Of a stretch of 59,017 nt of DNA, positions 37,177-45,138 are shown in pieces (position 1 is the stretch's first letter; the number at the start of each line of letters is the position of its first letter). The notes beneath the pieces were generated by a model that was not told the DNA's origin, did not search any database, and worked only from the letters and a program-made list of their open reading frames with translations. This DNA comes from WYEN01 sp049976205 (GTDB taxonomy: Archaea; Thermoproteota; Thermoprotei_A; Sulfolobales; AG1), in contig JBMFIR010000005.1 in assembly GCA_049976205.1 (NCBI GenBank), positions 1 through 59,017 of the forward strand, given 5' to 3'. The translations under genes were made by a program, and so were the position numbers.

Positions 37177-37671
37177 TCAATAAGGGTTAGCGGATCTTCT
37201 TAACATAGTTAGTCTTCTGATCATATAGATCACGAATATTATGAGGTTGATCTGTGCTAAATCTGGGGATATAGATAAGTGACTATTTCCACTATATATA
37301 ACCACCAGTGGAAGTATCTCTATATTAACCCCTTTTCTAGTAAAGAGATCCGCATAGATCATTAATGAAGATAGAGGTAGCATACAGATTATCATATCAG
37401 TCAAGATTCTTGATTGAATAATGAGTCTTATAATAACTAGAATCAAAAGAGATATTATACTAGATGCTCCTAAGAAGTAATTAGGATAATTATTAAAAGA
37501 ATTTGTGTAATAACCTGATGATAACATGATTTTCAATAGATATGCTAAAACTAACACTATAATAAGGTCTGCTATTGTTAAAGTGGCTATGTACTCTAAT
37601 ACATTGATTAATTTTCTTTTACTCAAGAGTGATTCCTCATCAATTACTCTAATTAATCTGTTGATACACAA
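37177..37671 (-). CDS. hypothetical integral membrane protein
   Basis: I do not recognise this protein. Its 164 residues contain four or so hydrophobic segments (about 30-48, 65-88, 92-112 and 140-152) separated by short loops, with positive charges at both ends (LSKRKLI; RRLTMLRRS). The start overlaps the 3' end of the methylthiotransferase gene by 19 bases, and polB follows after 43 bases, so the three may be cotranscribed. No motif links it to either neighbour. Confidence 0.6.
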   Translation of the reverse strand: MCINRLIRVIDEESLLSKRKLINVLEYIATLTIADLIIVLVLAYLLKIMLSSGYYTNSFNNYPNYFLGASSIISLLILVIIRLIIQSRILTDMIICMLPLSSLMIYADLFTRKGVNIEILPLVVIYSGNSHLSISPDLAQINLIIFVIYMIRRLTMLRRSANPY

Positions 37672-38987
37672 CCTCTTAAATCAAAGTATGTGGCATCGCT
37701 AATGTTAACGTAGACCCATTTACCCAAGTAGCTCTGATCTATGTTATCAATAACAACAGTTCTGTAGCTTATGCTTCTACCAATGTAGCCTCTTCCTCTA
37801 TAACCTCTTTTCACAACAATGGTTTTTACTCTCTTATTTACAAAAGATCTGTTTATTTCCGAGCCTATTTTCTCTTGAATCTTCTGTAATATCGTAGATC
37901 TCTTTTTCTTAGTGTTTTCATCTACTTGAGGCATTGATGCGGCTTCTGTAAAGGGTCTTATGCTATATTGAGCTATATGAACTCGATCAAATTTTAATTC
38001 CTCGAGTAATTTAATGGTGTTCTCGAAAGCCTCCTCGTCTTCACCTGGATGGCCAACAATAATATCTGTAGCAATATTTATATCGGGTATTTTCTTCCTA
38101 AACCCCTTCACATAGTCTATGAATTCCTGTACAGAATACCCTCGTTTCATAATTCTCAAGACACGATCATCACCGCTTTGAATTGGTATGTGAACAAATT
38201 TAAAGATCTTTGGATCTCTATATATCTCTATAAGATCATCAATTATCTTATTCAGCCACTGAGGATTCATCATACCAACTCTGATCATGAAATCTCCCTC
38301 AATATCAACTAATTCTCTAAGAAGATCTGGGAGGAGGAATCTTTTTTCTAAATCAAATCCGTAAACAGCTGTGTCCTGTGCTGTTAACTCAATCTCCTTA
38401 TAACCTAGATTCACAGCTTCTTCGACAGCTCTCTTAATAGTCTTAGGCTCATAGCTCTTCAGAACAGGTCTAGCGTATTTAGTTATGCAGAAACTACAGT
38501 CACTCATACAACCTTGAGTAATTGGTATAGGTATTGACAGATCTTCTTTGTTCTCTAACAAAAATTTTTTTGGTAAATTAATCTCTCTAGATTCTCTGAG
38601 ATCTTTGCTTAAACCAATATAAACAGGCTTCTTAGAGTTCAGTGCTTCATTAACTCTGTATATTCCATGTGTGGATATAATAGACGCCTCAGGTATGATC
38701 TCTCTTACTGTTGCAGGTAAAGCAGAGGCCATGCAACCTGCTACTATAATTCTTTTATCAGGAACATATTTTGTTCTCAACTCTTTTAATCTAAGTATCA
38801 TTCTTTCCTCTGTTTCTCTCCTAACAATACACGTGTTAATAAGAATCACGTCTGCCTCATCTATATTAGATGTTACTATACCTCCAGCCTTCTCTATCTC
38901 ACTAGCCATAATCATACTATCAGCTTTATTCAGAGTACAGCCGTAAGTCTCTACATATACTCTATAGGAAATACTCATCTTATACAT
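37653..38987 (-). CDS. tRNA threonylcarbamoyladenosine methylthiotransferase (MtaB/CDKAL1 type)
   Basis: This radical SAM enzyme adds a methylthio group to t6A37 of tRNA. It has the UPF0004 domain with three cysteines (YGCTLN, INTCIV, VAGCMA), the radical SAM motif GCMSDCSFC and a C-terminal TRAM domain (TIVVKRGYRGRGYIGRS). The order and length (444 residues) are those of the archaeal/eukaryotic e-MtaB group, not bacterial MiaB. ATG 38987 and 38978 are both possible starts. It leads the small minus-strand group that runs into polB. Confidence 0.9.
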   Translation of the reverse strand: MYKMSISYRVYVETYGCTLNKADSMIMASEIEKAGGIVTSNIDEADVILINTCIVRRETEERMILRLKELRTKYVPDKRIIVAGCMASALPATVREIIPEASIISTHGIYRVNEALNSKKPVYIGLSKDLRESREINLPKKFLLENKEDLSIPIPITQGCMSDCSFCITKYARPVLKSYEPKTIKRAVEEAVNLGYKEIELTAQDTAVYGFDLEKRFLLPDLLRELVDIEGDFMIRVGMMNPQWLNKIIDDLIEIYRDPKIFKFVHIPIQSGDDRVLRIMKRGYSVQEFIDYVKGFRKKIPDINIATDIIVGHPGEDEEAFENTIKLLEELKFDRVHIAQYSIRPFTEAASMPQVDENTKKKRSTILQKIQEKIGSEINRSFVNKRVKTIVVKRGYRGRGYIGRSISYRTVVIDNIDQSYLGKWVYVNISDATYFDLRGCVSTD

Positions 38988-39099
38988 CTATTAAAGAATA
39001 GTAGCATTATAGGAAAAATAAGTTTTCCTCGAGAAAAACAGGTATCTTAGCAATATGCTAATGATATGATATAGTACGTGTTTTTCATAATTGGCCGAC

Positions 39100-39120
39100 C
39101 CTCGCCCTAAAAGGGCGAGG
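39100..39120. repeat. GC-rich hairpin, IS200/IS605-end-like remnant
   Basis: CCTCGCCC (39100-39107) and GGGCGAGG (39113-39120) form a perfect 8-bp stem around TAAAA, in otherwise AT-rich DNA. GGCCGAC precedes it and CTTTCAATCC follows it. Hairpins of this kind at the right end of IS200/IS605 (TnpB-type) elements, the part that also forms the 3' end of the omega RNA, look similar. No tnpA or tnpB is present, so this would be an orphan end. It lies about 60 bases upstream of the aIF2-beta start and could instead act in that mRNA's leader or as a terminator. Confidence 0.5.
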
Positions 39121-39180
39121 CTTTCAATCCTTTGTAAATCATTAATAGTTCCATAAATGATTATTAGATGGGTGCTGGAT

Positions 39181-39597
39181 ATGTCTACATATGAGGAGTA
39201 TCTGGAGCTGTTAGATAAGCTCTATAAAAGTCTTCCAGAGAAAAGAGATACTAAAGCACTGGATCTTCCTGAGCTGGAGATCGAGCATTTCACTAATAAG
39301 ACTGCTATAAAAAATCTTCAGCATATATCAGAGAGACTGGATAGAGACCCCAAGATAATTATGAGATATTTTCTTAAGGAATTAGGTAAACCTGGCTCAA
39401 TAACATCGTCTGGTTCTCTAGAGATCTATGATAGAATATCAACAAAATCTCTCTACGAGTTATTTGATAAATTTATAAAAACATACGTAAGATGCCCTAC
39501 ATGTGGCTCGATTGATACAAAATTGATAAGACAAGGAAAAATATATATACTTAAGTGCTTAGCATGCGGTGCTGAAACTACGGTAAAGTATGTGTGA
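39181..39597 (+). CDS. eif2b: translation initiation factor aIF2, beta subunit
   Basis: aIF2 carries initiator tRNA to the small subunit, and beta is one of its three subunits. The N-terminal helix (EEYLELLDKLYKSLP), the central alpha/beta domain (KNLQHISERLDRDPKIIMRYF) and the C-terminal zinc ribbon (CPTCGS...CLACGA) all match. The ATG at 39181 is chosen because GGGTGCTGGAT precedes it and homologues begin there; an ATG at 39157 would add eight residues. It overlaps the DUF424 gene by four bases. aIF2-alpha lies 1.5 kb away on the other strand. Confidence 0.95.
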   Translation: MSTYEEYLELLDKLYKSLPEKRDTKALDLPELEIEHFTNKTAIKNLQHISERLDRDPKIIMRYFLKELGKPGSITSSGSLEIYDRISTKSLYELFDKFIKTYVRCPTCGSIDTKLIRQGKIYILKCLACGAETTVKYV

Positions 39598-39947
39598 CAC
39601 AACGTGGTAACATGACTATAGATATTTCAGACAAGGAGCTTTTCTGGGTAAAGGTACATAGATCTGAGGAGTATATCATACTAGCTATATGTGACCAAGA
39701 GCTTTTAGGAAAGACATTAAATGATTCTAGGCTTAATATTAATTTAAGAATTGATCCTTTGTTTTACGGCGGAGAACTCTTAGAGTTTGATGAAATAATT
39801 CCTCTTCTTAGAAAAGCCAACATAGTTAATGCTATCGGAAATAAGATAATTAGGAGATTAAGTGAGATAGGTTATATTTCTAGTGAAACAGATGCTTTGG
39901 AGATAGACGGAATAAAACATGTTCAAATATTAGTATTTGAATATTAA
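39594..39947 (+). CDS. DUF424 protein
   Basis: The protein matches the archaeal DUF424 family: YIILAICDQELLGKTLND, FYGGELLEFDEIIPLLRKANIVNAIG and the C-terminal HVQILVFEY. The function is not known, but the gene is regularly found beside aIF2-beta and NMD3, so a role in translation or ribosome maturation is a fair inference. The GTG at 39594 overlaps the aIF2-beta stop (GTGA); the ATG at 39612 is an alternative start. At 117 residues it is slightly long for the family if the GTG is used. Confidence 0.8.
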   Translation: MTQRGNMTIDISDKELFWVKVHRSEEYIILAICDQELLGKTLNDSRLNINLRIDPLFYGGELLEFDEIIPLLRKANIVNAIGNKIIRRLSEIGYISSETDALEIDGIKHVQILVFEY

Positions 39948-40006
39948 AATATTGTTATTGTTTATGTCTATTGGAATAGTAATAAAATCAGCGAGATGCT
40001 CAAAGA

Positions 40007-40873
40007 ATGACTAGATTCTGTGCTAGATGCGGAAGAGAGGAAGACGAGAAAACAAGGATCATAGGATATCTTTGTGTTGATTGTTTTATTAAAGAGAGAG
40101 ATATAGCAATTCTTCCCCAAAGAATAGATATGATTTTTTGCCCAAATTGTGGTTCTGTGAAAATAGGCGACTCATGGTTATCTGCGGAAGATTTTAGACA
40201 TGATCTAGTGATCCCTCTGTCAATAATATTATCCTCCAAAATAAAACCAGCGAGAGAAATAGATGAAGTAGAGATCAAGGATATACTTCTTGTGGAGAGA
40301 AATCAGAGATTATTTGCCGAGGTAAGAGTAAGTGGTAGAGTAGAAGATATAGAATTAGCTAAAACTTACGTAATTGAGGTAGATATAGTAAAGAGACTAT
40401 GTCCAGTATGTATTGCTCAAAGAACAAAATCTTACGAAGCGGTAATCCAGGTCAGAGGGTATCCTAAACTATCTTTAGAGAAAATACGTGATATAAAGAG
40501 ATATATTGAGGATCTTCCTGAAACAATTAGAAATTTCATAAGCGATATCGAGGAGAATAAATGGGGAATCGATATAAAAGTGACTTCGAGGAATATCGCT
40601 CTTAATTTAGCTAATAGTTTGATTAAAGAATATAAAGGATTTATAGCAGGGGTAACTGACGAAAACGTAAGAGTCTCAGCTTCTGGTAGATTTTCTAAAA
40701 AAATTATTTCTTTAAGAATCTTCGATATAAAGAAAAACAATGTAATAGAGATAAGAGGAAGTAAATACTTAGTCGATAAAGTAGATGAGAGAGAGATCGT
40801 TATTAGAGATAGGAATGGTGATAGAGAGGTAATTTCTTTTGAGGAATTGATTAAATTGCTTAAGAAGAAATAA
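40007..40873 (+). CDS. NMD3-family ribosome export/maturation protein
   Basis: The N-terminus has the NMD3 zinc region: FCARCGREEDEKTRIIGYLCVDC, then FCPNCGSVKIG and a third pair CPVCIAQR, all in the first ~125 residues. In eukaryotes Nmd3 is the adaptor for export of the 60S subunit; the archaeal protein lacks the export-signal tail and probably acts in large-subunit maturation. It has 288 residues. It follows aIF2-beta and DUF424 in the same direction, 59 bases after the latter, a conserved archaeal arrangement. Confidence 0.9.
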   Translation: MTRFCARCGREEDEKTRIIGYLCVDCFIKERDIAILPQRIDMIFCPNCGSVKIGDSWLSAEDFRHDLVIPLSIILSSKIKPAREIDEVEIKDILLVERNQRLFAEVRVSGRVEDIELAKTYVIEVDIVKRLCPVCIAQRTKSYEAVIQVRGYPKLSLEKIRDIKRYIEDLPETIRNFISDIEENKWGIDIKVTSRNIALNLANSLIKEYKGFIAGVTDENVRVSASGRFSKKIISLRIFDIKKNNVIEIRGSKYLVDKVDEREIVIRDRNGDREVISFEELIKLLKKK

Positions 40874-40901
40874 CTTTAAAATCTTAAGCGAAGCTAAGTC
40901 T

Positions 40902-41063
40902 TTACTGAGATTCCTTTTTTGCAAGCACTCTGTACCTAACATACTTATCTTCTATATTGAACTTTGGTGGATGAGGAGTCACGGTCTCTGAACCACATAT
41001 AGGGCACTTGTCTCTGAGAGTATATATCCTGCATTTCGGACATTTTCTTATCATATATTTCAT
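40902..41063 (-). CDS. nop10: H/ACA RNP component Nop10
   Basis: This is a short gene of 53 residues. The zinc ribbon is clear: KCPKC at residues 7-11 and KCPICG at 19-24. The C-terminal half PHPPKFNIEDKYVRYR matches the conserved Nop10 linker that contacts Cbf5. Nop10 is part of the pseudouridylation complex guided by H/ACA RNAs. Its ATG (41061-41063) lies five bases after the aIF2-alpha stop, and GAGAGGAT, which overlaps that stop, is its ribosome site. It is the last gene of the eL44-eS27-aIF2-alpha-Nop10 operon, a typical archaeal order. Confidence 0.95.
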   Translation of the reverse strand: MKYMIRKCPKCRIYTLRDKCPICGSETVTPHPPKFNIEDKYVRYRVLAKKESQ

Positions 41064-41068
41064 AGAAG

Positions 41069-41878
41069 TTATATCCTCTCGAAAGATATCTCGACATGTT
41101 TTTTATTAGCTATTTCATTAGCTTTGTTAAGTACTTGTGCAAGTATTTTTTCAAGGACTTTATAATCAAAACCTTCTAGTTCTAATCTATAGCGTGGAGC
41201 TCCTACAGTATAAATCTCTATTTTATCAAGATCTTTTTTACTGTAGTGATAAGCTGTATCATACATTGTTTTTAAGACATCTTTTATTTTATCGATTCCG
41301 TCAGGTTCTAATGATCTTAGTGTTAATATACCCTTAACAGAAACTTTCTTAATTTCGATGTGTTTTCTCGCTACCTCATATAGAATCTCTGCTAGGTTTT
41401 TATCTACTCCTGCTTCAATTGCTGCCTCTGGACCTCTTATAACAGTTTCTTCGATTCCGTATAAAATATCTTTATACTTATCTTCTAATTTCCAACCTAT
41501 TTCTTTATATATTTCCTCGATATTCTTTTTAGTTTGTTGAGCAATCAATTCTAGTATACTATGTGCTTTTTGTGCACGTTTCCACTCAATGACTTTTGAT
41601 CTTTGTTCATCAGGTCTCACTCTCTTAGAGGAGATATCTATTGAGGGAGGATTCTTTTTCCTATCAATTCTAATTACTCGAGCCACGATTCTTTGATTCT
41701 CTCTCACAACCTCTCTAATATCTTTAAAATGCTTTGTTGTTATCTCACTCCACGGTAAAAAAGCCTCGTAGCCTCTATACTCATCTAATTTCACATATGC
41801 TCCGTAGTCAAATACTCTAGTAACTGTAGCCACGACTAATTCTCCTACATCTGGTAGAGGTTTTCTTTTTAAAACCAT
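41069..41878 (-). CDS. eif2a: translation initiation factor aIF2, alpha subunit
   Basis: The N-terminal S1 domain (LPDVGELVVATVTRVFDYGAYVKL, then EAFLPWSEIT) is followed by the helical domain and the C-terminal alpha/beta domain (YRLELEGFDYKVLEKIL). The length of 269 residues is that of the family. Alpha binds initiator tRNA within aIF2. The loop around residue 50 has the threonine/histidine ITTKHFKD rather than a clear eIF2-alpha kinase-site serine. It follows eS27 by 18 bases and is followed by nop10. Confidence 0.95.
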   Translation of the reverse strand: MVLKRKPLPDVGELVVATVTRVFDYGAYVKLDEYRGYEAFLPWSEITTKHFKDIREVVRENQRIVARVIRIDRKKNPPSIDISSKRVRPDEQRSKVIEWKRAQKAHSILELIAQQTKKNIEEIYKEIGWKLEDKYKDILYGIEETVIRGPEAAIEAGVDKNLAEILYEVARKHIEIKKVSVKGILTLRSLEPDGIDKIKDVLKTMYDTAYHYSKKDLDKIEIYTVGAPRYRLELEGFDYKVLEKILAQVLNKANEIANKKHVEISFERI

Positions 41879-41896
41879 TTTCTTTCTCCTAGGGAA

Positions 41897-42097
41897 CTAG
41901 CCTAGTATTCTCACGACTTCTCCTCTTATAATAGATTTACCTCCAGTAGGTATAACTAATTGGTATCCACAGATCAAGCATCTAGCGGGATACGTGGCGT
42001 AGTCAAAAACTATTTGCTCATTACCGCATTGCGGACATTTAATTCTTAGAAATCTTGATCTAGGCTCTGGAATAAGAATTTTCCTCTTCTTCATCAC
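41897..42097 (-). CDS. rps27e: small-subunit ribosomal protein eS27
   Basis: This 66-residue zinc ribbon protein has its four cysteines in IKCPQCGNEQIVF and ARCLICG, as in all archaeal/eukaryotic eS27. The ending TGGKSIIRGEVVRILG is typical. The start overlaps the eL44 stop by four bases (ATGA type), indicating coupled translation. Two adjacent ATG codons (MMKK) leave the exact start open by one codon. Confidence 0.95.
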   Translation of the reverse strand: MMKKRKILIPEPRSRFLRIKCPQCGNEQIVFDYATYPARCLICGYQLVIPTGGKSIIRGEVVRILG

Positions 42098-42381
42098 TTA
42101 ACGACCTCCACTAGATCAATTTTCTTGATCCTTATACCCTCTCTATGGGTTATCATACCACACTTCTGACACTTTAATTTAAGAACAATTTTCTTAGTGA
42201 CTTTAGCAAATCTCTTCTGCTCAGGCTTCCTCTTAGAACCATAACCTTCTTGTTTCCTCAGGTACCTACGCTGACCCTCAGCCAAAGTTCTCCTCTTACC
42301 ATGCCTATAAATAGTCACACTATGCTCGGTATGAGCCTTACACCTAGGACAATACGTGACAATGACCTTAGGTACCTTCAC
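42094..42381 (-). CDS. rpl44e: large-subunit ribosomal protein eL44
   Basis: The 95-residue protein has the zinc motif YCPRCKAHTEH at the N-terminus and KCQKCGM near the C-terminus, plus the basic centre RHGKRRTLAEGQRRYLRK, all standard for eL42/eL44. The start is GTG 42381, with AGGTG about eight bases upstream. It is the first gene of the operon; a TATA-like GCTTTTAATC lies about 40 bases upstream. The tRNA-Asp gene is divergent, 84 bases away. Confidence 0.95.
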   Translation of the reverse strand: MKVPKVIVTYCPRCKAHTEHSVTIYRHGKRRTLAEGQRRYLRKQEGYGSKRKPEQKRFAKVTKKIVLKLKCQKCGMITHREGIRIKKIDLVEVVK

Positions 42382-42465
42382 TTAATACACACCTAAATAC
42401 GAATAATATCAAGATAGATTAAAAGCATAATGTTTAAAAAACCAATTCAAAAATAATTTTATGGA

Positions 42466-42539
42466 GCCGCGGTAGTATAGCCCGGCCCAGTATGCGGGCC
42501 TGTCGAGCCCGTGACCCGGGTTCAAATCCCGGCCGCGGC
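42466..42539 (+). tRNA. tRNA-Asp (GUC)
   Basis: The acceptor stem GCCGCGG pairs with CCGCGGC. The anticodon stem CGGGC/GCCCG encloses CTGTCGA, giving anticodon GTC at 42502-42504. The T arm is CCGGGTTCAAATCCCGG. The gene is 74 bases with no intron or CCA. Outside the anticodon and four bases of the D loop it is the same as the spliced tRNA-Glu of this window; even the 3' side of the anticodon loop (GA) is shared, unlike the usual AC. Confidence 0.93.
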
Positions 42540-42734
42540 GTCTAAGACTCTAAGTTAATGTTAATTTCAGAGAGTCATTTTAAGGTCTCGTGGATCTTCA
42601 GCGAATAGCATATGAGATCAAATATACGCGTTTCACAGCAATAGCCATGGTATAGTATTATGTCATGATTTATATGCTATAGAATATGAAAACTTAAATT
42701 CTATCCCGACACCTTATATCTGATGTGATGTTTC

Positions 42735-43316
42735 ATGAAGACTTACCTGAATAAGATAATGAAGGTATTAGAGGCTTTGAAGAATAGTCCTCGGACGGGA
42801 TGGGTTCAGAGAGGTGTGCCATCGTGTATTGCTGAGACTATCGCATCCCATATGTATGAGACTGCACTACTATGTCTCGTGATCGGTTACGAATTAATTA
42901 GGCTGAGAGTTATTGAAGAGAAAACGCTATTAAACTCCCTAGCTATTGTAATAATCCATGGCGTGCCCGAGGCTATTGTGGGCGATATCAATAAAATCGT
43001 TTCTGAAGAAATAGGAGAACTAAAGAATCATATCGAGATAAAAGCTCTCGAAACTATTGATTCAGAGATTATAACTAGTTTTTATAAGAGATATAGGGAA
43101 ACAAACTCAACAGAGGCCATACTAGCTCATATATGCGACAAATTAGCTACATATGCGCAAGCAATAAGATACTTCGCTATAGGATATGACGTACGTGACA
43201 TTATAAATTCCTCTAGGGAAGATCTTACCAAATTAATAAAGATACTATGTAGCGAGGAGCAATGCTACAACAAACTCTTTAAACTCATAGAAGAATTACG
43301 CATATCTTATCGATAA
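42735..43316 (+). CDS. HD-superfamily (YfbR-like) protein with altered HD motif
   Basis: The layout matches the HD_3/YfbR nucleotidase-like family: TGWVQRGVP at residue 21, ETIASHMYETALL with the first metal histidine H39, then IVIIHGVPEAIVGDI where H-D and E-x4-D ligands are expected. The histidine (H75), E79 and D84 are present, but the aspartate after H75 is glycine (G76), so the two-metal site is incomplete. It may be inactive, use another ligand, or bind nucleotides for regulation. It has 193 residues. A weak GTGAT ribosome site precedes the ATG. It is a single gene downstream of tRNA-Asp. Confidence 0.75.
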   Translation: MKTYLNKIMKVLEALKNSPRTGWVQRGVPSCIAETIASHMYETALLCLVIGYELIRLRVIEEKTLLNSLAIVIIHGVPEAIVGDINKIVSEEIGELKNHIEIKALETIDSEIITSFYKRYRETNSTEAILAHICDKLATYAQAIRYFAIGYDVRDIINSSREDLTKLIKILCSEEQCYNKLFKLIEELRISYR

Positions 43317-43504
43317 GTGTGAAGTGATATAAACAAATTGCTCGAAAGCGGCTTGGAGTGAGCTGGCTTCTCTTATCAAATATTCTGTCTCGACCTGTTA
43401 ATTAAGGATTTAAGTATGCTTATACTAGATGTATTAATTTTAAATACATATGGAAAGGCTTAAATTAGTTTTAATTTAAAAGTATCTATTAGGGGTAGGT
43501 ATAA

Positions 43505-43612
43505 ATGAGAAAAACTGTGTATATACCTATAGTAACGCCTTTTGGTCAAATAGTATCAGTTATTATAGTGGAGACAGTATCTAAGAACCATAAAGAAGAC
43601 TACGAAGAATAA
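43505..43612 (+). CDS. possible small protein, 35 residues
   Basis: ATG 43505 is preceded by AGGGGTAGG as a possible ribosome site and by TATA-like AT-rich DNA (43450-43485). The predicted peptide has a hydrophobic centre (TPFGQIVSVIIVETV) and a charged tail (NHKEDYEE). It overlaps the 3' end of the convergent methyltransferase gene by 13 bases. No family is recognised. The 188 bases before it contain nothing else that I can support. Confidence 0.4.
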   Translation: MRKTVYIPIVTPFGQIVSVIIVETVSKNHKEDYEE

Positions 43613-44493
43613 GAATACTCATTTTGTTTTTTTGCAAGAACTACGTAAGACACTGAGAACGGGGCAATATAAAACGGTATGTTTTTTCTTAATCCATTAT
43701 CTATTTTATGTATCGTGTCTATAATCCTTTTCATTAAAGGATTCTTTGTTTTCTCCTGAACCCTTACAGGTATTATAGAGGAGATAATATGTATGGGTTC
43801 GAATCTAAGTACTCTGAATCCGTAGCGTCTTAGACTATTAATAACCTCTAGAGGAGAATACACCCTTATATATATATCACCGAAGTCCCAGTAAATTCTA
43901 TAGCCTTTAGTAAGAAACCCGAAACTAATAAATTTAGTCAATATCTCTCTAGGAGAATTTTTAAATAAGAGAGCTTCATAGAAGTTATCTATAGACCATG
44001 CACTATCGAAATCAAAGATTAAGTAACCGTTTTTCTTAAGAACTAGCCAAACATCTCTTAGAAATCCACTTAGATCATCCAAGTGATTAACCACAGATGA
44101 AAGTGCTATGGCTACATCAAAAGATTCTTTTCTAAGAGACATATGAGATGCGTCATTGACAAAGACCTCGAGACCTCTGGAGAAGGCTTTCTCAATAGAC
44201 TTAGAAGACAGATCCAGTCCTACAACATCAAAACCTAAGTCTCTAAAGATCTTGGTCCAGAACCCTGTTCCACATCCTATGTCTAGTATCTTGACCTCTT
44301 TCCTTAAACCATTGCTGAGAACATATCTAAGTATAAAATCAGCTATGGCTTTATAGTGCTCATAGTAGAATAAGGATCCATATATGATCTCTTCCTCATA
44401 GTCTTCTGCTATTTCGTCATAGAATAAGGATCCTTTATAGTTATTTGTTTTCGCAATTTCTTTACTTAAAGATCTTGTTTCACTTCTAGACAT
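43600..44493 (-). CDS. class I SAM-dependent methyltransferase
   Basis: The Rossmann-fold SAM-binding motif is KILDIGCGTGFWTKIF, followed by VVGLDLSSKSIEKA (acidic residue binding the ribose) and FDVAIALSSVVNHLDDL. It belongs to the UbiE/Methyltransf_11-like group; the substrate cannot be told. A direct imperfect repeat at the N-terminus (KGSLFYDEIAEDYEEEIIYGSLFYYEHY) is worth noting. It has 297 residues. A single gene, it starts about 100 bases from the small winged-helix gene. Confidence 0.85.
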   Translation of the reverse strand: MSRSETRSLSKEIAKTNNYKGSLFYDEIAEDYEEEIIYGSLFYYEHYKAIADFILRYVLSNGLRKEVKILDIGCGTGFWTKIFRDLGFDVVGLDLSSKSIEKAFSRGLEVFVNDASHMSLRKESFDVAIALSSVVNHLDDLSGFLRDVWLVLKKNGYLIFDFDSAWSIDNFYEALLFKNSPREILTKFISFGFLTKGYRIYWDFGDIYIRVYSPLEVINSLRRYGFRVLRFEPIHIISSIIPVRVQEKTKNPLMKRIIDTIHKIDNGLRKNIPFYIAPFSVSYVVLAKKQNEYSYSS

Positions 44494-44593
44494 ATATATT
44501 GTTTCTCCAAAAACAATATCTAATATAAATAAGTTAAAAAACTACTGGTATAATTTGTAATCTATTAAGATCTCTAGAGTACAGCAGTAATTC

Positions 44594-44842
44594 TTAACAA
44601 TTAATTTTGAAAACAAATCTATTGTGTTTATCCTTAGAGAAGCATTTTTTAATAAGATCTCTTCTTATAAGATCCGAAAGAATTTTTCTTAGACACACAC
44701 TATCAATATATAAACCCTCGCTTTCCAAAGTCTCTCTTAATTCGTCAAATGTATATCCTGTATGTGGAATAGCTAATAAAGAAATTATCTTATCTCTTAA
44801 AATGCCTACGACTTTCTCGCACATATCAGATCTTTTTTCCAT
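44594..44842 (-). CDS. small winged-helix-like protein
   Basis: The 82-residue protein is helical with a likely wing: helices GILRDKIISLLAI and TFDELRETLESEG, a recognition-type helix SVCLRKILSDLIRRD, then LIKKCFSKDKHNRFVFKI as strands. This fits a winged helix-turn-helix fold, DNA- or RNA-binding. It follows eS30 by 13 bases on the same strand, so it is probably cotranscribed with that ribosomal protein. No name or known partner; a role in ribosome-linked regulation is speculation. Confidence 0.55.
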   Translation of the reverse strand: MEKRSDMCEKVVGILRDKIISLLAIPHTGYTFDELRETLESEGLYIDSVCLRKILSDLIRRDLIKKCFSKDKHNRFVFKINC

Positions 44843-44855
44843 AATCTCTGTCTAA

Positions 44856-45053
44856 TTAGCTTTTAGTTTTTCTAGGAACAGACGATGGTGGAACTACTGT
44901 TGGAACAGGAAGTCCTTGAGCTTTTCTCTCTCTTATCCAAAACTCTCTTCTATTTCTAACTCTCGGAATAAGATTTCTTTTTGGTCTTTTAGGAATCTTT
45001 GGTGTAGCACTTCTAACTTTACCTGCTTTAGTCATTGAACCATGTGTAGGCAT
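44856..45053 (-). CDS. rps30e: small-subunit ribosomal protein eS30
   Basis: The protein is 65 residues, strongly basic. The N-terminal MPTHGSMTKAGKVRSATPK and the block NLIPRVRNRREF match archaeal eS30 closely. The C-terminal tail VPTVVPPSSVPRKTKS is species-specific. The start ATG is 45053; a TATA-like element lies in the preceding 85 bases. In eukaryotes eS30 is made as a ubiquitin-like fusion; here it is free-standing. Confidence 0.93.
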   Translation of the reverse strand: MPTHGSMTKAGKVRSATPKIPKRPKRNLIPRVRNRREFWIRERKAQGLPVPTVVPPSSVPRKTKS

Positions 45054-45138
45054 ATATGCATCCCTTAGACTACTTACATATTAAGTCTTAAAAACTATTA
45101 AAAATTAACCTGATCATTTTAAGTAAGTTATTTAGCTA

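Noticed and set aside
39121..39140. CTTTCAATCC read as the end of a CRISPR repeat
   Set aside because: It occurs once, with no second repeat or spacer pattern anywhere in the window; it is more likely part of the hairpin element.
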